A DNA stretch of 64,000 bases, taken from contig NZ_JALBGD010000002.1 of NCBI RefSeq assembly GCF_023507705.1, positions 124,001 to 188,000 on the forward strand, read 5' to 3'. The position numbers and the translations under genes are program-made. How positions within the stretch are numbered: the stretch's first letter is position 1; the number at the start of each line of letters is the position of its first letter. This stretch comes from Stappia sp. WLB 29. Its GTDB lineage: Bacteria > Pseudomonadota > Alphaproteobacteria > Rhizobiales > Stappiaceae. This document shows, one piece after another, positions 9,189 to 18,291 of this stretch. The notes under the pieces were generated by a model that searched no databases, was not told the origin of the DNA, and saw nothing but the letters and a program-made list of their open reading frames with translations.

Positions 9189-10748
9189 ATGATCCCCACA
9201 GGCGGACGCATCCTCATCGCCGACGACGATCCCGTGCAGCGGCGCCTGCTGGAGGAAGCGGTCAAGCGCTTCGGCTACCGGGCGCGCAGCGTCGAGAACG
9301 GCGCGGAAGCCGTGGCGATGATGGCCTCGGCGGAGGGCGGCGATGTCGACCTCGTCATCCTCGACCTGGTGATGCCCGAGCTCGACGGCATGGGCGTGAT
9401 CGCGCGCTTGCGCGAGATGAAGAAGACCGTGCCGATCATCGTGCAGACGGCGCATGCCGGCATCGATGCGGCGGTCAACGCGATCCGCGCCGGGGCGCAG
9501 GATTTCGTGGTCAAGCCCGTCTCGCCGGAGCGGCTGGAAGTGGCGATCCGCACCTTCATGCGCATGTCGGCGCTGGAAGGCGAGATCACCCGCATCCACA
9601 AGCAGGCGAGCGGCACCTTTTCCTTCGACGACATCGTCACCCGGTCCGACGCGATGGAGCGGGTGATCCGCGTAGGACGGCGCGCCGCCACCTCGCATAT
9701 CCCGGTGCTGATCGAGGGCGAATCGGGCGTCGGCAAGGAACTGATCGCCCGGGCGATCCAGGGCTCCAGCGAACGGCGGGCCAAGCCCTTCATCACCGTG
9801 AACTGCGGCGCGATCCCCGAGCATCTGGTGGAATCGATCCTGTTCGGCCACGAGAAGGGCGCCTTCACCGGGGCGGTCGACAAGCATGTCGGCAAGTTCC
9901 AGGAGGCGCATGGCGGCACGCTGTTCCTCGACGAGGTCGGCGAATTGTCGCTCGACATCCAGGTGAAGCTGCTGCGCGCGCTGCAGGAGGGGGAGATCGA
10001 CCCGATCGGTGCAAGGCGGCCGGTGAAGGTCGACTTCCGGCTGATCTCGGCGACCAACCGGCGGCTGATCGACCTGGTCAAGGACGGCCAGTTCCGCGAG
10101 GACCTCTACTACCGGCTGAATGTCTTTCCGCTGTGGCTGCCGCCGCTGCGCGACCGGCCGGAGGACATTCCCGACCTGGTGCGGCACTTCCTGGCGCGTT
10201 TCGCCGCGGAGGAGGGGCGCCCGCACATCTCGACCGTTTCGCCGGACGCGGTCGCCATGCTGCAGGCCTACGACTGGCCGGGCAACATCCGCCAGCTGGA
10301 GAACGCGGTGTTCCGTGCCGTGGTGCTGTGCGAGGGCGACCATCTGGTCGCCGACGACTTCCCGCAGGTGCAGGCGAGCGTCGGCAGCCTTCCGGCCGCA
10401 TCGCGCGCGCCGGCCGCGCGGCCCCTCGCCGAACACGAGGCAGGCCCGGCAGCGGAAACCGGAGACGAGACCGCAGCCGAGCAGGCACCGGAGACGGCCG
10501 GTGTCGCCCTCGACAAGGACGCTGCGGGGCTGGCGACGCCCTTCGGCTACATGCGTTCGCTCGACGATCACGGCCATGTGCGCAAGCTGGAAGACGTGGA
10601 GGCGGAGATGATCCGCACCGCCATCGACCACTATGGCGGGCGCATGACCGAAGTCGCGCGCAGGTTGTCGATAGGGCGGTCGACCCTCTACCGAAAGTTG
10701 AAGGACTATGGCCTCGATGCAACACCGGATGCGGAGGCGGCCGAGTAG
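9189..10748 (+). CDS. Sigma-54-dependent response regulator (NtrC family)
   Basis: A 519-residue three-domain activator of sigma-54 RNA polymerase. The receiver domain is residues 5-120, with the acidic pocket ADDDP (11-15), phosphoacceptor D59, T87 and K109 all present. The AAA+ domain has Walker A GESGVGKE (176-183), the sigma-54-contacting loop GAFTGA (223-228) and Walker B GGTLFLDEVG (241-250). An acidic, alanine-rich linker of about 90 residues leads to a Fis-type helix-turn-helix (MTEVARRLSIGRSTLYRKLK). No histidine kinase is adjacent, so this is an orphan regulator here. It lies just upstream of an L,D-transpeptidase and a DUF882 peptidase, suggesting envelope control, but I see no convincing -24/-12 element. 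The start at 9189 was chosen over one 33 bases upstream because it directly precedes the conserved fold. Confidence 0.92.
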   Translation: MIPTGGRILIADDDPVQRRLLEEAVKRFGYRARSVENGAEAVAMMASAEGGDVDLVILDLVMPELDGMGVIARLREMKKTVPIIVQTAHAGIDAAVNAIRAGAQDFVVKPVSPERLEVAIRTFMRMSALEGEITRIHKQASGTFSFDDIVTRSDAMERVIRVGRRAATSHIPVLIEGESGVGKELIARAIQGSSERRAKPFITVNCGAIPEHLVESILFGHEKGAFTGAVDKHVGKFQEAHGGTLFLDEVGELSLDIQVKLLRALQEGEIDPIGARRPVKVDFRLISATNRRLIDLVKDGQFREDLYYRLNVFPLWLPPLRDRPEDIPDLVRHFLARFAAEEGRPHISTVSPDAVAMLQAYDWPGNIRQLENAVFRAVVLCEGDHLVADDFPQVQASVGSLPAASRAPAARPLAEHEAGPAAETGDETAAEQAPETAGVALDKDAAGLATPFGYMRSLDDHGHVRKLEDVEAEMIRTAIDHYGGRMTEVARRLSIGRSTLYRKLKDYGLDATPDAEAAE

Positions 10749-10870
10749 CGCCGCCCGTGACGCGACGTGACTTGCATTGACGGGACCCAGGCGGCTTGCT
10801 GGGTGTTCACAGAACAGAATCACCTCCGCACGGGCGCGGTTCGCCCGGACGGGGCAACCGGAAGAGCTTC

Positions 10871-12757
10871 ATGGCCCGCAGTATTCGTTTCCGCCCGGCC
10901 CGCATCGCCGCCACCCTTGCCGGCCTGATGCTGACGAGCGCGCTGCCGGCGCTGGCGACGACCGGCGCGATAACCGGCGCAGGCGAAGATGCCGAGGTGC
11001 CGGCCGTCCTCGCCGCGCCGCTGCCCGAGCCGGCGCTGGCCGTGCTGCTGGAGAGCGGGGCCGGACTTTCCGAAAGCGACGGCGCGCTGCCCTTCATGAG
11101 CGCGGAGCGGCGCAAGCAGCTGGACGAGTTCTACGCCGCGCGCGGCCACGAGCTGCTGTGGATCGCCGACGGCGTGCCGACGGTGGAGGCGCGGCGGCTC
11201 GTGGCGCGTCTCGCGCAGGCGGATCGCGACGGGCTGAAGCCGGCGGACTATGCCCTGCCGGCCGATCTGGCGCATTCGGCCGGGCGCATGGACGAGGCGC
11301 GGGCCGCGCGCTTCGAGGCCTTGCTGTCGGCCGCGGCCCTTGCCTATGCCGACCATGCGCAGGCGGGGCGCGTACAACCGGTGTCCCTGTCGAAGAACGT
11401 GACGCTGGAGCCGGTGCATCCCGAGCCGCAGGAGGTGCTCGCCGCCCTTGCCGCCTCCGCCGATCCGGCGGCGGTGCTGGAGGGCTACAACCCGCCGCAA
11501 CCGGGCTTTGCGGCGCTGCGCGCGGCGCTGGCCGAGATCCGCGCCAGGGACGAGGACGAGACGCCGCCGATGGTGCCGGACGGGGCGACGCTGAAGGAAG
11601 GCATGCGCGATGCGCGCGTTGCCGTGCTGCGTGCCCGGCTCGGCCTGACGAGCGAGCGTGCCGTGGAGGCCGAGGCCGCTGCCGATGCGGTTGCGGATCA
11701 GGCAAGCGAGGCTTCGGCGGAAGAGCTGTTCGATGCGCGGGTGAAGGAGGCGGTGCTCGCCTTCCAGCGCGAGAACGGGCTGCATGCCGACGGCGTCGTC
11801 GGCCCGCGCACGCTGCTGGCGCTGAACGCCGTCTCCGACGACGGCATGGCCGAGAGCGACATCGTCGCCAACATGGAGCGCTGGCGCTGGATGCCGCGCG
11901 ACCTCGGCGCCTTCCACATCTTCGTCAACATCCCCGAGTTCAAGGCGCGGCTGTTCCGCGACGGGGCGCAGGTCTACGAGACCCGCGTCGTCGTCGGCAA
12001 GCCGTCGAACCAGACGCCGGTCTTTTCCGACGTGATGGACCACGTCATCGTAAATCCCTATTGGAACGTGCCGTATTCCATCGCCTCGGAAGAGCTGCTG
12101 CCGTCGATCATGTCGGATCCCGGCTATCTGTCGCAGCGCAATTACGAGGTGCTGGCCGGCGGGCGCGTCGTCGATCCGTCGTCGGTCGACTGGTCGGGCG
12201 TCAACCTCAACAAGGTGCGCATCCGCCAGCGCCCGGGCGGGGGCAATGCGCTGGGCCAGATCAAGTTCATGTTTCCCAACCGGCACGCGGTCTACCTGCA
12301 CGACACGCCGTCGAAGAGCCTGTTCGCCCGCTCTGCCCGCGCCTTCTCGCATGGCTGCGTGCGCGTGCAGGATCCGTTCGACTTCGCCGATGCCCTGCTG
12401 CAGATGGATAGCGAATGGACCGCGGCGCGGCTGAAGTCGATGGTCGGCGGCCAGGAGAAGCGGGCGGACCTGACGCGGCCGGTGCCGGTGCATCTCGCCT
12501 ATTTCACCGCGTTCGTCGACGAGAACGGCAAGCTGCAGCGCCGACCGGACATCTACGGCCACAATGCCACGCTGACCAAGGCGCTGGAGATCGACGGCTG
12601 GGAGGAGTGGCAGCGCTTTGCGGTGGCGGCTCCGGTGAAGCGGACGCGCCCTGCGGTGGTGCAGGCCGGGCCTGCCAAGAAGCAGAAGGTCGTCGACCTT
12701 GCGGCGGAGCGCCAGCGCATGTTCATGCGCCGCCATCGGGCCAGCTCCGATTACTGA
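10871..12757 (+). CDS. L,D-transpeptidase (YcbB/LdtD-like) with peptidoglycan-binding domain
   Basis: A 628-residue periplasmic enzyme that forms 3-3 peptidoglycan crosslinks or attaches proteins to the wall. A signal peptide covers residues 1-30 (basic start, then a hydrophobic stretch ending ALPALA). An N-terminal scaffold domain follows, then a peptidoglycan-binding module (KEAVLAFQRENGLHADGVVGPRTLLALN, about 290-318). The YkuD catalytic domain carries the nucleophile motif SHGCVRVQ near residue 495. This is the large YcbB layout rather than the compact ErfK type. The start at 10871 gives a clean signal peptide. It is 122 bases downstream of the sigma-54 regulator in the same direction. 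Confidence 0.93.
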   Translation: MARSIRFRPARIAATLAGLMLTSALPALATTGAITGAGEDAEVPAVLAAPLPEPALAVLLESGAGLSESDGALPFMSAERRKQLDEFYAARGHELLWIADGVPTVEARRLVARLAQADRDGLKPADYALPADLAHSAGRMDEARAARFEALLSAAALAYADHAQAGRVQPVSLSKNVTLEPVHPEPQEVLAALAASADPAAVLEGYNPPQPGFAALRAALAEIRARDEDETPPMVPDGATLKEGMRDARVAVLRARLGLTSERAVEAEAAADAVADQASEASAEELFDARVKEAVLAFQRENGLHADGVVGPRTLLALNAVSDDGMAESDIVANMERWRWMPRDLGAFHIFVNIPEFKARLFRDGAQVYETRVVVGKPSNQTPVFSDVMDHVIVNPYWNVPYSIASEELLPSIMSDPGYLSQRNYEVLAGGRVVDPSSVDWSGVNLNKVRIRQRPGGGNALGQIKFMFPNRHAVYLHDTPSKSLFARSARAFSHGCVRVQDPFDFADALLQMDSEWTAARLKSMVGGQEKRADLTRPVPVHLAYFTAFVDENGKLQRRPDIYGHNATLTKALEIDGWEEWQRFAVAAPVKRTRPAVVQAGPAKKQKVVDLAAERQRMFMRRHRASSDY

Positions 12758-12961
12758 CGAGACCTGAAAAAATCGTGCAGGCGAGTCGTTTCGGCGGCGC
12801 CTGAATTGTCCCTTGATCGTCCCTTGCGCGCCGTTCGAGCGGGTGCGCAGGGGCCTGTTGCCCTTGACGGACGGGCCGCACATGAGGGAAAAGGCCGCAT
12901 ACCGGTATTTTTTTCGATAATGATGCGCAATTGCCACGATTTGCGCTCATTTCGGAATACG

Positions 12962-12976
12962 GTAAAGGCTTCTTAA
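12962..12976. promoter_or_regulatory. CtrA-like box upstream of the DUF882 gene
   Basis: GTAA-N7-TTAA (12962-12965 and 12973-12976), one base off the CtrA consensus TTAA-N7-TTAA and followed by CC. It lies 35 bases before the GTG start at 13011. CtrA is the master cell-cycle regulator of alphaproteobacteria; binding here is inferred from the motif only. Confidence 0.35.
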
Positions 12977-13010
12977 CCTCGGTCCCTTACATCAGTCAGA
13001 CGGGGGGGCG

Positions 13011-14816
13011 GTGTTCGGCGGAACCGCCGGCAAACAAGCGAGACTGACATTGCTCGAGGCATGGTTTTCCCGGCTGCGATATCGCGCGTTGCCAGCATTG
13101 GCGCTTGCCGCTTTCGCACTGGCGCTGCTGTCGTCCGCGTCGCTGTCTCCTGCGTCTGCGGAGACGCGGACGCTTAAGCTGTACAACACCCATACGCATG
13201 AGCGCGTGTCGATCACGTTCAAGCGCAACGGCCGCTACGTCTCCGAGGGGCTTCGCGAGCTGAACCGGTTCCTGCGGGACTGGCGACGCAACGAAAGCAC
13301 CAAGATGGATCCAAAGCTTTTCGATCTCGTCTGGGAAGTGTACCAGCAGGCCGGCACGAACGAAGCGATCCACGTCGTCTCCTCCTACCGCTCGCCGGCG
13401 ACCAACAATATGCTGCGCGGCCGCTCGCGCGGCGTCGCCAAAAACAGCCAGCACACGCGCGGCAAAGCGATGGACTTCTTCATCCCCGGCGTGAACATTT
13501 CCAAGCTGCGCGCCATCGGCCTGCGCAAGGAGATCGGCGGCGTCGGCTTCTACCCGACCTCGCGCACCCCCTTCGTGCACATGGATACCGGCTCGGTGCG
13601 CCATTGGCCGCGCATGACCCGTTCGCAGCTGGCCAAGGTGTTCCCGCGCGGCGATACCATCCACGTTCCCAGCGACGGCAAGAAGATGCCCGGCTATGCC
13701 CAGGCGCTGGCACGCCACAAACGCGGCGTGTCCAGCCGTCCGACGGCCGTGGCCAGCGCATCGCCTGGAACGACGCGCCAGTCGGGCGATATCGAGGATC
13801 GCGGCATTACACGGCTGCCGGCCGGCAGCGCGAGTTCCGGCGGTCCGAGCCTCTTTGCCCGCATCTTCGGCGGCGACGAGGACGAGGGCGAAGACGTCGC
13901 GACGCAGCCGACTCCGCCGGCGCCGGTGACCCGCACGCAGGTCGCCAGCGCAGCTCCGGCTCCCGTTCCCGCCGAGGCGCCTCCGGGCGTGAAGTCGGCC
14001 GACGCGCCGGCCCCGGTTCCCGCTCCGGCCAGCGAATCGGCGACCATCGTCCAGGTGATGCCGCGTCTCAAGCCGCAGGATTTCCCGGCGATCGTGGCCG
14101 CGGCAGCCGGCGCGGGCAACGGCGGCACGCTGGATGCCCAGGCGCGCAGGCTGGCCGGCGGTCTCCCGGCCGTGGAGGCGACCAGCGTCGCCGCCGCTAC
14201 GGAGACGTCCGCTCCGCAGGCGCCGATCACCGTTGCCTCCATCGCACCGCCTGCCAAGCCGGCGGAGCTGCGCCAGGGCCCGATCGAGGGCGCCGCCGGC
14301 GCGCCGCTCGCCGCCGCACGTCCGCGCCCGGCACCTGCCGACGGCGTGTCGGCCATCGCCGCGGCAACCGGCGTCCAGCCGGGCCGCAAGCCGCAGGCGG
14401 ATATTGCCGGTGCGACGCTGGCCTATGCGCCGGCCACCGCTTCGGCCTCCGCGCTCGGCACCTCCGCTGCAGCACAGACGAGGGCCCCGGCCGCCTCCGC
14501 GGCCCCGGCCGCACGGCAGGCCTCCGTGTCCGGCCGCCTGCCCGAGCCGGTGATCCGCGATCCGCTGGCCCACTTTGCAGCGCTGCCGGACCGCACGGCA
14601 ATCCCGGACATCATCTCGGGCCTGACCAACACCCGTACCCAGACCTTCGCCCAGCTGCAGCATCCGAACCAGCGCCGCCTGGAACTGCTGATGGCGCCGG
14701 GCGGCCGGGTTTATGCCAACCGCTTCGGCGCGTCCGCGCGTGACGGCGAGATGCCGCGCCCGGACCGGTTCGAGGGCCCGGCGGTGGTGCTGCTTCCGGT
14801 CGTCTCGCTCAACTGA
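13011..14816 (+). CDS. DUF882 (peptidase M15-like, YcbK family) envelope protein with long disordered tail
   Basis: A 601-residue exported protein. A basic N-terminus and hydrophobic stretch end in LSPASA, giving a signal peptide cut near residue 50. The DUF882 domain (about 50-210) has the zinc-binding pattern of M15 D,D-carboxy/endopeptidases: H148 and D155 in SQHTRGKAMDFF, and HMD near residue 190. The last ~380 residues are alanine/proline-rich with no recognisable fold, perhaps a wall-spanning tether. The GTG at 13011 follows a G-rich ribosome-binding stretch; a TTG at 13050 is a possible later start. E. coli YcbK-type proteins are thought to trim peptidoglycan. A terminator follows at 14848. 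Confidence 0.85.
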   Translation: MFGGTAGKQARLTLLEAWFSRLRYRALPALALAAFALALLSSASLSPASAETRTLKLYNTHTHERVSITFKRNGRYVSEGLRELNRFLRDWRRNESTKMDPKLFDLVWEVYQQAGTNEAIHVVSSYRSPATNNMLRGRSRGVAKNSQHTRGKAMDFFIPGVNISKLRAIGLRKEIGGVGFYPTSRTPFVHMDTGSVRHWPRMTRSQLAKVFPRGDTIHVPSDGKKMPGYAQALARHKRGVSSRPTAVASASPGTTRQSGDIEDRGITRLPAGSASSGGPSLFARIFGGDEDEGEDVATQPTPPAPVTRTQVASAAPAPVPAEAPPGVKSADAPAPVPAPASESATIVQVMPRLKPQDFPAIVAAAAGAGNGGTLDAQARRLAGGLPAVEATSVAAATETSAPQAPITVASIAPPAKPAELRQGPIEGAAGAPLAAARPRPAPADGVSAIAAATGVQPGRKPQADIAGATLAYAPATASASALGTSAAAQTRAPAASAAPAARQASVSGRLPEPVIRDPLAHFAALPDRTAIPDIISGLTNTRTQTFAQLQHPNQRRLELLMAPGGRVYANRFGASARDGEMPRPDRFEGPAVVLLPVVSLN

Positions 14817-14847
14817 GCGGACGGCAGGACCTTCGTAGAGACAACAG

Positions 14848-14890
14848 GACGGCCGGCAGCGGGGAGATCGCTGCCGGCCGTCTTGCGTTC
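14848..14890 (+). terminator. Terminator after the DUF882 gene
   Basis: A perfect 14-bp stem (14848-14861 with 14869-14882) around a 7-base loop, followed by a modest TTGCGTTC tail. It begins 31 bases after the stop codon. The hairpin is strong but the T-tract is weak. Confidence 0.7.
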
Positions 14891-15023
14891 GGCGGTCTTT
14901 GGGGGGGCCGGGACGCAGGCAAGGCGCGCACAAAGCAAGGGGCCTGCTCGCGCAGGCGGACGGTTGCTTCAGGAAAAGTCTTGAGGGAGCCGTCGGCGGG
15001 CGCGGGCCGGCTGGCCGCCCGCG

Positions 15024-15875
15024 TCAGCTGCGGGTGACGTTGGGCGAGCCGCGGTCGAGCCGGCCGACGCCCTCGCGGGCGATCTCGTTGGACGCGTCGA
15101 TGCCGAGTGCCCGGTTGTAGGACCGGCGCGCGTCGCTGGCCTGGCCGAGCGTTTCCAGGGCGATGCCGCGATTGGCCCAGGCGATGGCCGAGCGCTGGTC
15201 GCGGTTGACCGCATCGGACAGGTCCGAAAGGGCCGCCTTGGGATCGTTGAGGGCGAGATAGGAGATGCCGCGCGCGATATAGGGCTCGGCGGCATTGGGA
15301 TCGAGACCGATGGCGGTGGCGAAATCCTCGATGGCGCGCTGGTGGTTGCTGCGCGCCTGGAGGATCAATCCGCGATTGTGGAAGGCGCGGGCATTGCTGG
15401 AATCCAGCCGGATCGCCGCGTCGAAATCGGCCAGCGCCTGGTCGTCGCGGCCGAGCTCGCGATAGGCATTGCCGCGCCCGACCAGTGCAAGGTCGTAGTC
15501 GGGCTTGATGCGCAGGGCGGCGCTGTAGTCGTTGACGGCGGCGTTGATGTTGCCCATGCGCCGATGGACCAGCGCGCGATTGGCATAGGCCTGATACGAG
15601 TTCGGCGACAGCTGCAGGGCGGTGTCGAAGTCCGCCATCGCTTCCTTGAAGCGCCCGGCCTGGCCATAGGCGATGCCGCGGGTGTTGTAGGCGGCCGCGT
15701 CACGCGGGTTCGCCTCGATCACCGCGTTGAGCGAATCGATGTTCGCGGCGGAGCCGGCGGAACGGTCGACCTCGAAACCGGAGGAGAGGCCGGATGCCTG
15801 GCAGCCTGCTGCGAGCAGCGCCGCGGAAAGGATGATGCCCTTCCAGGGATCGGGTCGAAACTTCGCCTTATGCAA
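15024..15875 (-). CDS. TPR-repeat lipoprotein
   Basis: A 283-residue lipoprotein. The signal sequence ends in the lipobox LAAGC at about residue 21-25, so Cys25 would be lipidated. From about residue 50 the protein is an array of roughly six tetratricopeptide repeats, each with the A..Y..RG.A....G....A..D...A.....P pattern (for example AAYNTRGIAYGQAGRFKEAMADF). The fold is a protein-protein scaffold, likely NlpI-like at the inner face of the outer membrane. No partner is obvious from context; genes on both sides are separated by more than 200 bases. Confidence 0.85.
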   Translation of the reverse strand: MHKAKFRPDPWKGIILSAALLAAGCQASGLSSGFEVDRSAGSAANIDSLNAVIEANPRDAAAYNTRGIAYGQAGRFKEAMADFDTALQLSPNSYQAYANRALVHRRMGNINAAVNDYSAALRIKPDYDLALVGRGNAYRELGRDDQALADFDAAIRLDSSNARAFHNRGLILQARSNHQRAIEDFATAIGLDPNAAEPYIARGISYLALNDPKAALSDLSDAVNRDQRSAIAWANRGIALETLGQASDARRSYNRALGIDASNEIAREGVGRLDRGSPNVTRS

Positions 15876-16165
15876 TGCCGGCCACCTCGATTGGTCCTGT
15901 CCTCACCACGGGTTCGTGCAGGGACAATGGCATGATCGCCCGCCGCGATCTACCCGGGTGAGGGTGTCAGCCGATTCGGGCGGAAACCCGGCGTCCTGCT
16001 GGTTGCCGCGGCAAAGCCGGCCGCCCTGCGCGGCAGTTGCTCCCAGACAAGCCTCGCCGGCTTAAACGGCTTCGCCTCCATGCCGGACGCGTCGGCCCGG
16101 AGCAGGAGGCGAAAGACCTGAAGGGATCGGCTGAAGAAAGCGCGATACGGTTCGCGCCGGGCCGT

Positions 16166-16393
16166 TTAGCGGCGGGGAGCCTTGCTCGGCAGCAGGCCTT
16201 CGCGCTGGGCACGCTTGCGCGCCAGCTTGCGGGCGCGGCGAACGGCCTCGGCCTTCTCGCGCGCCTTTTTCTCGGACGGCTTCTCGTAGTGGCCGCGAAG
16301 CTTCATCTCGCGAAAGATGCCTTCGCGCTGCATTTTCTTCTTAAGCGCCTTGAGCGCCTGATCGACATTGTTGTCGCGGACCAGAACCTGCAC
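16166..16393 (-). CDS. rpsU: 30S ribosomal protein S21
   Basis: S21 is a small subunit protein near the anti-Shine-Dalgarno region. The 75-residue product begins [20 protein letters not shown] and continues with [20 protein letters not shown], both strongly conserved, then ends in the very basic [15 protein letters not shown] tail of alphaproteobacterial S21. The start is a GTG at 16393, chosen because it reproduces the family's N-terminus; an upstream in-frame ATG would add about 14 unconserved residues. Confidence 0.95.
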   Translation of the reverse strand: MQVLVRDNNVDQALKALKKKMQREGIFREMKLRGHYEKPSEKKAREKAEAVRRARKLARKRAQREGLLPSKAPRR

Positions 16394-16895
16394 GCGTCTT
16401 TTCCCATCGTGTTTGCACGGGATGCGGACCTGCATCCTGTGCCGGAGCAATCTCAATGTGATGCGGAAGCGAAGTCGAACCGCAACCGGAACCGGTCGCC
16501 ATCCGGGAAGGGGCTGCAACCTGCACAAAGGCAAGGCCGCGCCGCCCTCGCGTCGCCAGTCAGGGCGTTGTGTTAGCAGAGGCGACCGCGCTTGTCCACC
16601 TGCATTCACCCGCGAAATGCACTGTTTCGAGGCTTTGCAGAGGCCGTTCCCGGCCCGCATCGTCATAGGGTTTCCGTATGCCGGAGGCAAGAGATGCGGG
16701 CCGGTTTTTCTGGACAGGGTTGTAATGAGCGACTAGGAAGGTTTCCCGGTTGTTGGCGCGGTTTTCGCCCCTTTGCGGCGGCGCGCCACCCGGTGTCCAA
16801 GTCCTTTGCCCGTGCGGGACCTGGCTGCGTCGTTCCGAGCTCCGCCCGGTGTCGACGCGCCGGCGTGAGCTCCGGGCACTCCCGGAGTGCATGGG
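16394..16895. other. Intergenic region without recognised gene, rpsU to MATE gene
   Basis: About 500 bases between divergently transcribed genes. It must hold the rpsU promoter on the minus strand and the MATE promoter on the plus strand, but I find no clear consensus hexamers. There is no tRNA-like fold and no ORF with a recognisable product; the in-frame stretches are extensions or shadows. Confidence 0.5.
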
Positions 16896-18284
16896 ATGAA
16901 CGATACGTCTCCGGCCCGCGCGGCCGGCCGGTTTTCCGTCCTTTGGCGCGGCGACATCCTGCCGACGCTGGCGCTCGGCGCTCCGATCGCCGGAGCGCAG
17001 GTGGCGCAGATGGCGGTCAACACGGCCGACGTGCTGATGATCGGCTGGCTCGGCGCGACCGAGCTGGCCGCTGCGGTGCTGGCCTTCAACCTCTATATCG
17101 TCCTGTGGCTCTTCGGCATGGGCGTGCTGCAGGCGGTGATCCCGCTGGCGGCGCAGGCGCGCGGCCAGGGCAAGGTGCGCGAGTTGCGCCGTGCCGTGCG
17201 GATGGGCTTCTGGTTCGTCGCCTTCTACTCCGTGCCGGCCTGGATCGTCATGTGGCATACCGAGGAGCTGCTGGTCGCGCTCGGGCAGAAGCCGGACGTG
17301 GCGGCGCTGGCCGGCGGCTATGCCCGCATCATGATGATCTCGCTGCTGCCCTCGCTGCTGACGATGGCTTTGCGCAGCTTCGTCACCGTGATGGAGCGGG
17401 CGCAGGCGGTCCTGTGGGCGACCATCGTCGGCGCGGTGCTGAACGCCATGGTCAACTATGTGCTGATCTTCGGCCATTTCGGCTTTCCGCGCCTGGAACT
17501 GGTGGGCGCGGCCATCGGCTCGGTGATCACCGCGACGGTGACGCTGCTGCTGCTTGTCGGCTATGTGCTGTACGACCGGCAGCTGCGGCGCTACGGCGTG
17601 TTCGGCCGGATCTGGCGCTCGGACTGGCCGAAGCTGTCCGAGATCGTCAAGCTGGGCTGGCCCATTGCCGTGACGCTCCTGGTCGAGGTGGCGCTGTTTT
17701 CCGGCACGTCGGTGCTGATGGGCTGGATCGGCACCATCGAGCTCGCCGCCCACGGCATCGCGACGCAGCTCGCCTCGATCACCTTCATGGTGCCCATCGG
17801 CATCGGCCAGGCGGCGATGATCCGCATCGGTCTTGCGGCCGGACGCGGCGACCGGCCCGGTGTCGGGCGCGCGGGCTGGACGGGCTTCGGCATCGGCATG
17901 GCCTTCATGGGCGCCTGTGCCATCGCCTTCTGGGTGATCCCCGGCACCCTGGTCGGCCTGTTCCTCGACTTCGACAATCCGGATGCGGCGAATGTCTTCG
18001 CCATCGGCGTCGGCTTCCTGGCGGTCGCCGCGCTGTTCCAGGTCTTCGACGGGGCGCAGGTGATCGGCGGCAGCCTGCTGCGCGGCCTGTCCGACACCAA
18101 GGTGCCGATGATCATGGCCATCGTCGGCTATTGGGGCGTGGGAATGACCGGTGCCTATGTCCTCGGCTTCCCGCTGGGCCTCGGCGGCATCGGCATCTGG
18201 CTGGGACTGGCGGCGGGCCTTGCCTTCGTCTCCGTCCTCGTCATGTGGCGGTTCGCGCTGCGCGAGAGGATCGGGCTGCTCTAA
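16896..18284 (+). CDS. MATE family multidrug/metabolite efflux transporter
   Basis: A 462-residue integral membrane antiporter of the MATE family (NorM-like), exporting cationic compounds using a sodium or proton gradient. Twelve hydrophobic segments are visible. The family hallmarks near the start of each half are present: LGAPIAGAQVAQMAVNTAD in the N-half and KLGWPIAVTLLVEVALF in the C-half. The ATG at 16896 is preceded by GGAG at an eight-base spacing; a GTG three codons upstream is less well placed. It converges on purK with a seven-base gap. Confidence 0.93.
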   Translation: MNDTSPARAAGRFSVLWRGDILPTLALGAPIAGAQVAQMAVNTADVLMIGWLGATELAAAVLAFNLYIVLWLFGMGVLQAVIPLAAQARGQGKVRELRRAVRMGFWFVAFYSVPAWIVMWHTEELLVALGQKPDVAALAGGYARIMMISLLPSLLTMALRSFVTVMERAQAVLWATIVGAVLNAMVNYVLIFGHFGFPRLELVGAAIGSVITATVTLLLLVGYVLYDRQLRRYGVFGRIWRSDWPKLSEIVKLGWPIAVTLLVEVALFSGTSVLMGWIGTIELAAHGIATQLASITFMVPIGIGQAAMIRIGLAAGRGDRPGVGRAGWTGFGIGMAFMGACAIAFWVIPGTLVGLFLDFDNPDAANVFAIGVGFLAVAALFQVFDGAQVIGGSLLRGLSDTKVPMIMAIVGYWGVGMTGAYVLGFPLGLGGIGIWLGLAAGLAFVSVLVMWRFALRERIGLL

Positions 18285-18291
18285 GGGCCGC

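Noticed and set aside
10760-10810. A possible sigma-54 promoter (GG/GC spacing) between the regulator and the transpeptidase
   Set aside because: The spacing and flanks do not match TGGCAC-N5-TTGCA well enough; the GC-rich context makes chance matches likely.
10820-12937. A 705-codon minus-strand frame opposite the L,D-transpeptidase gene
   Set aside because: Rich in Arg, His and Gln without motifs; the plus strand encodes a complete YkuD enzyme with signal peptide and catalytic cysteine.
12996-14933. A 645-codon minus-strand frame opposite the DUF882 gene
   Set aside because: Composition is typical of a shadow frame (long Arg/Gly runs) and it runs through the strong terminator at 14848. 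The plus-strand frame has a signal peptide and zinc motif.
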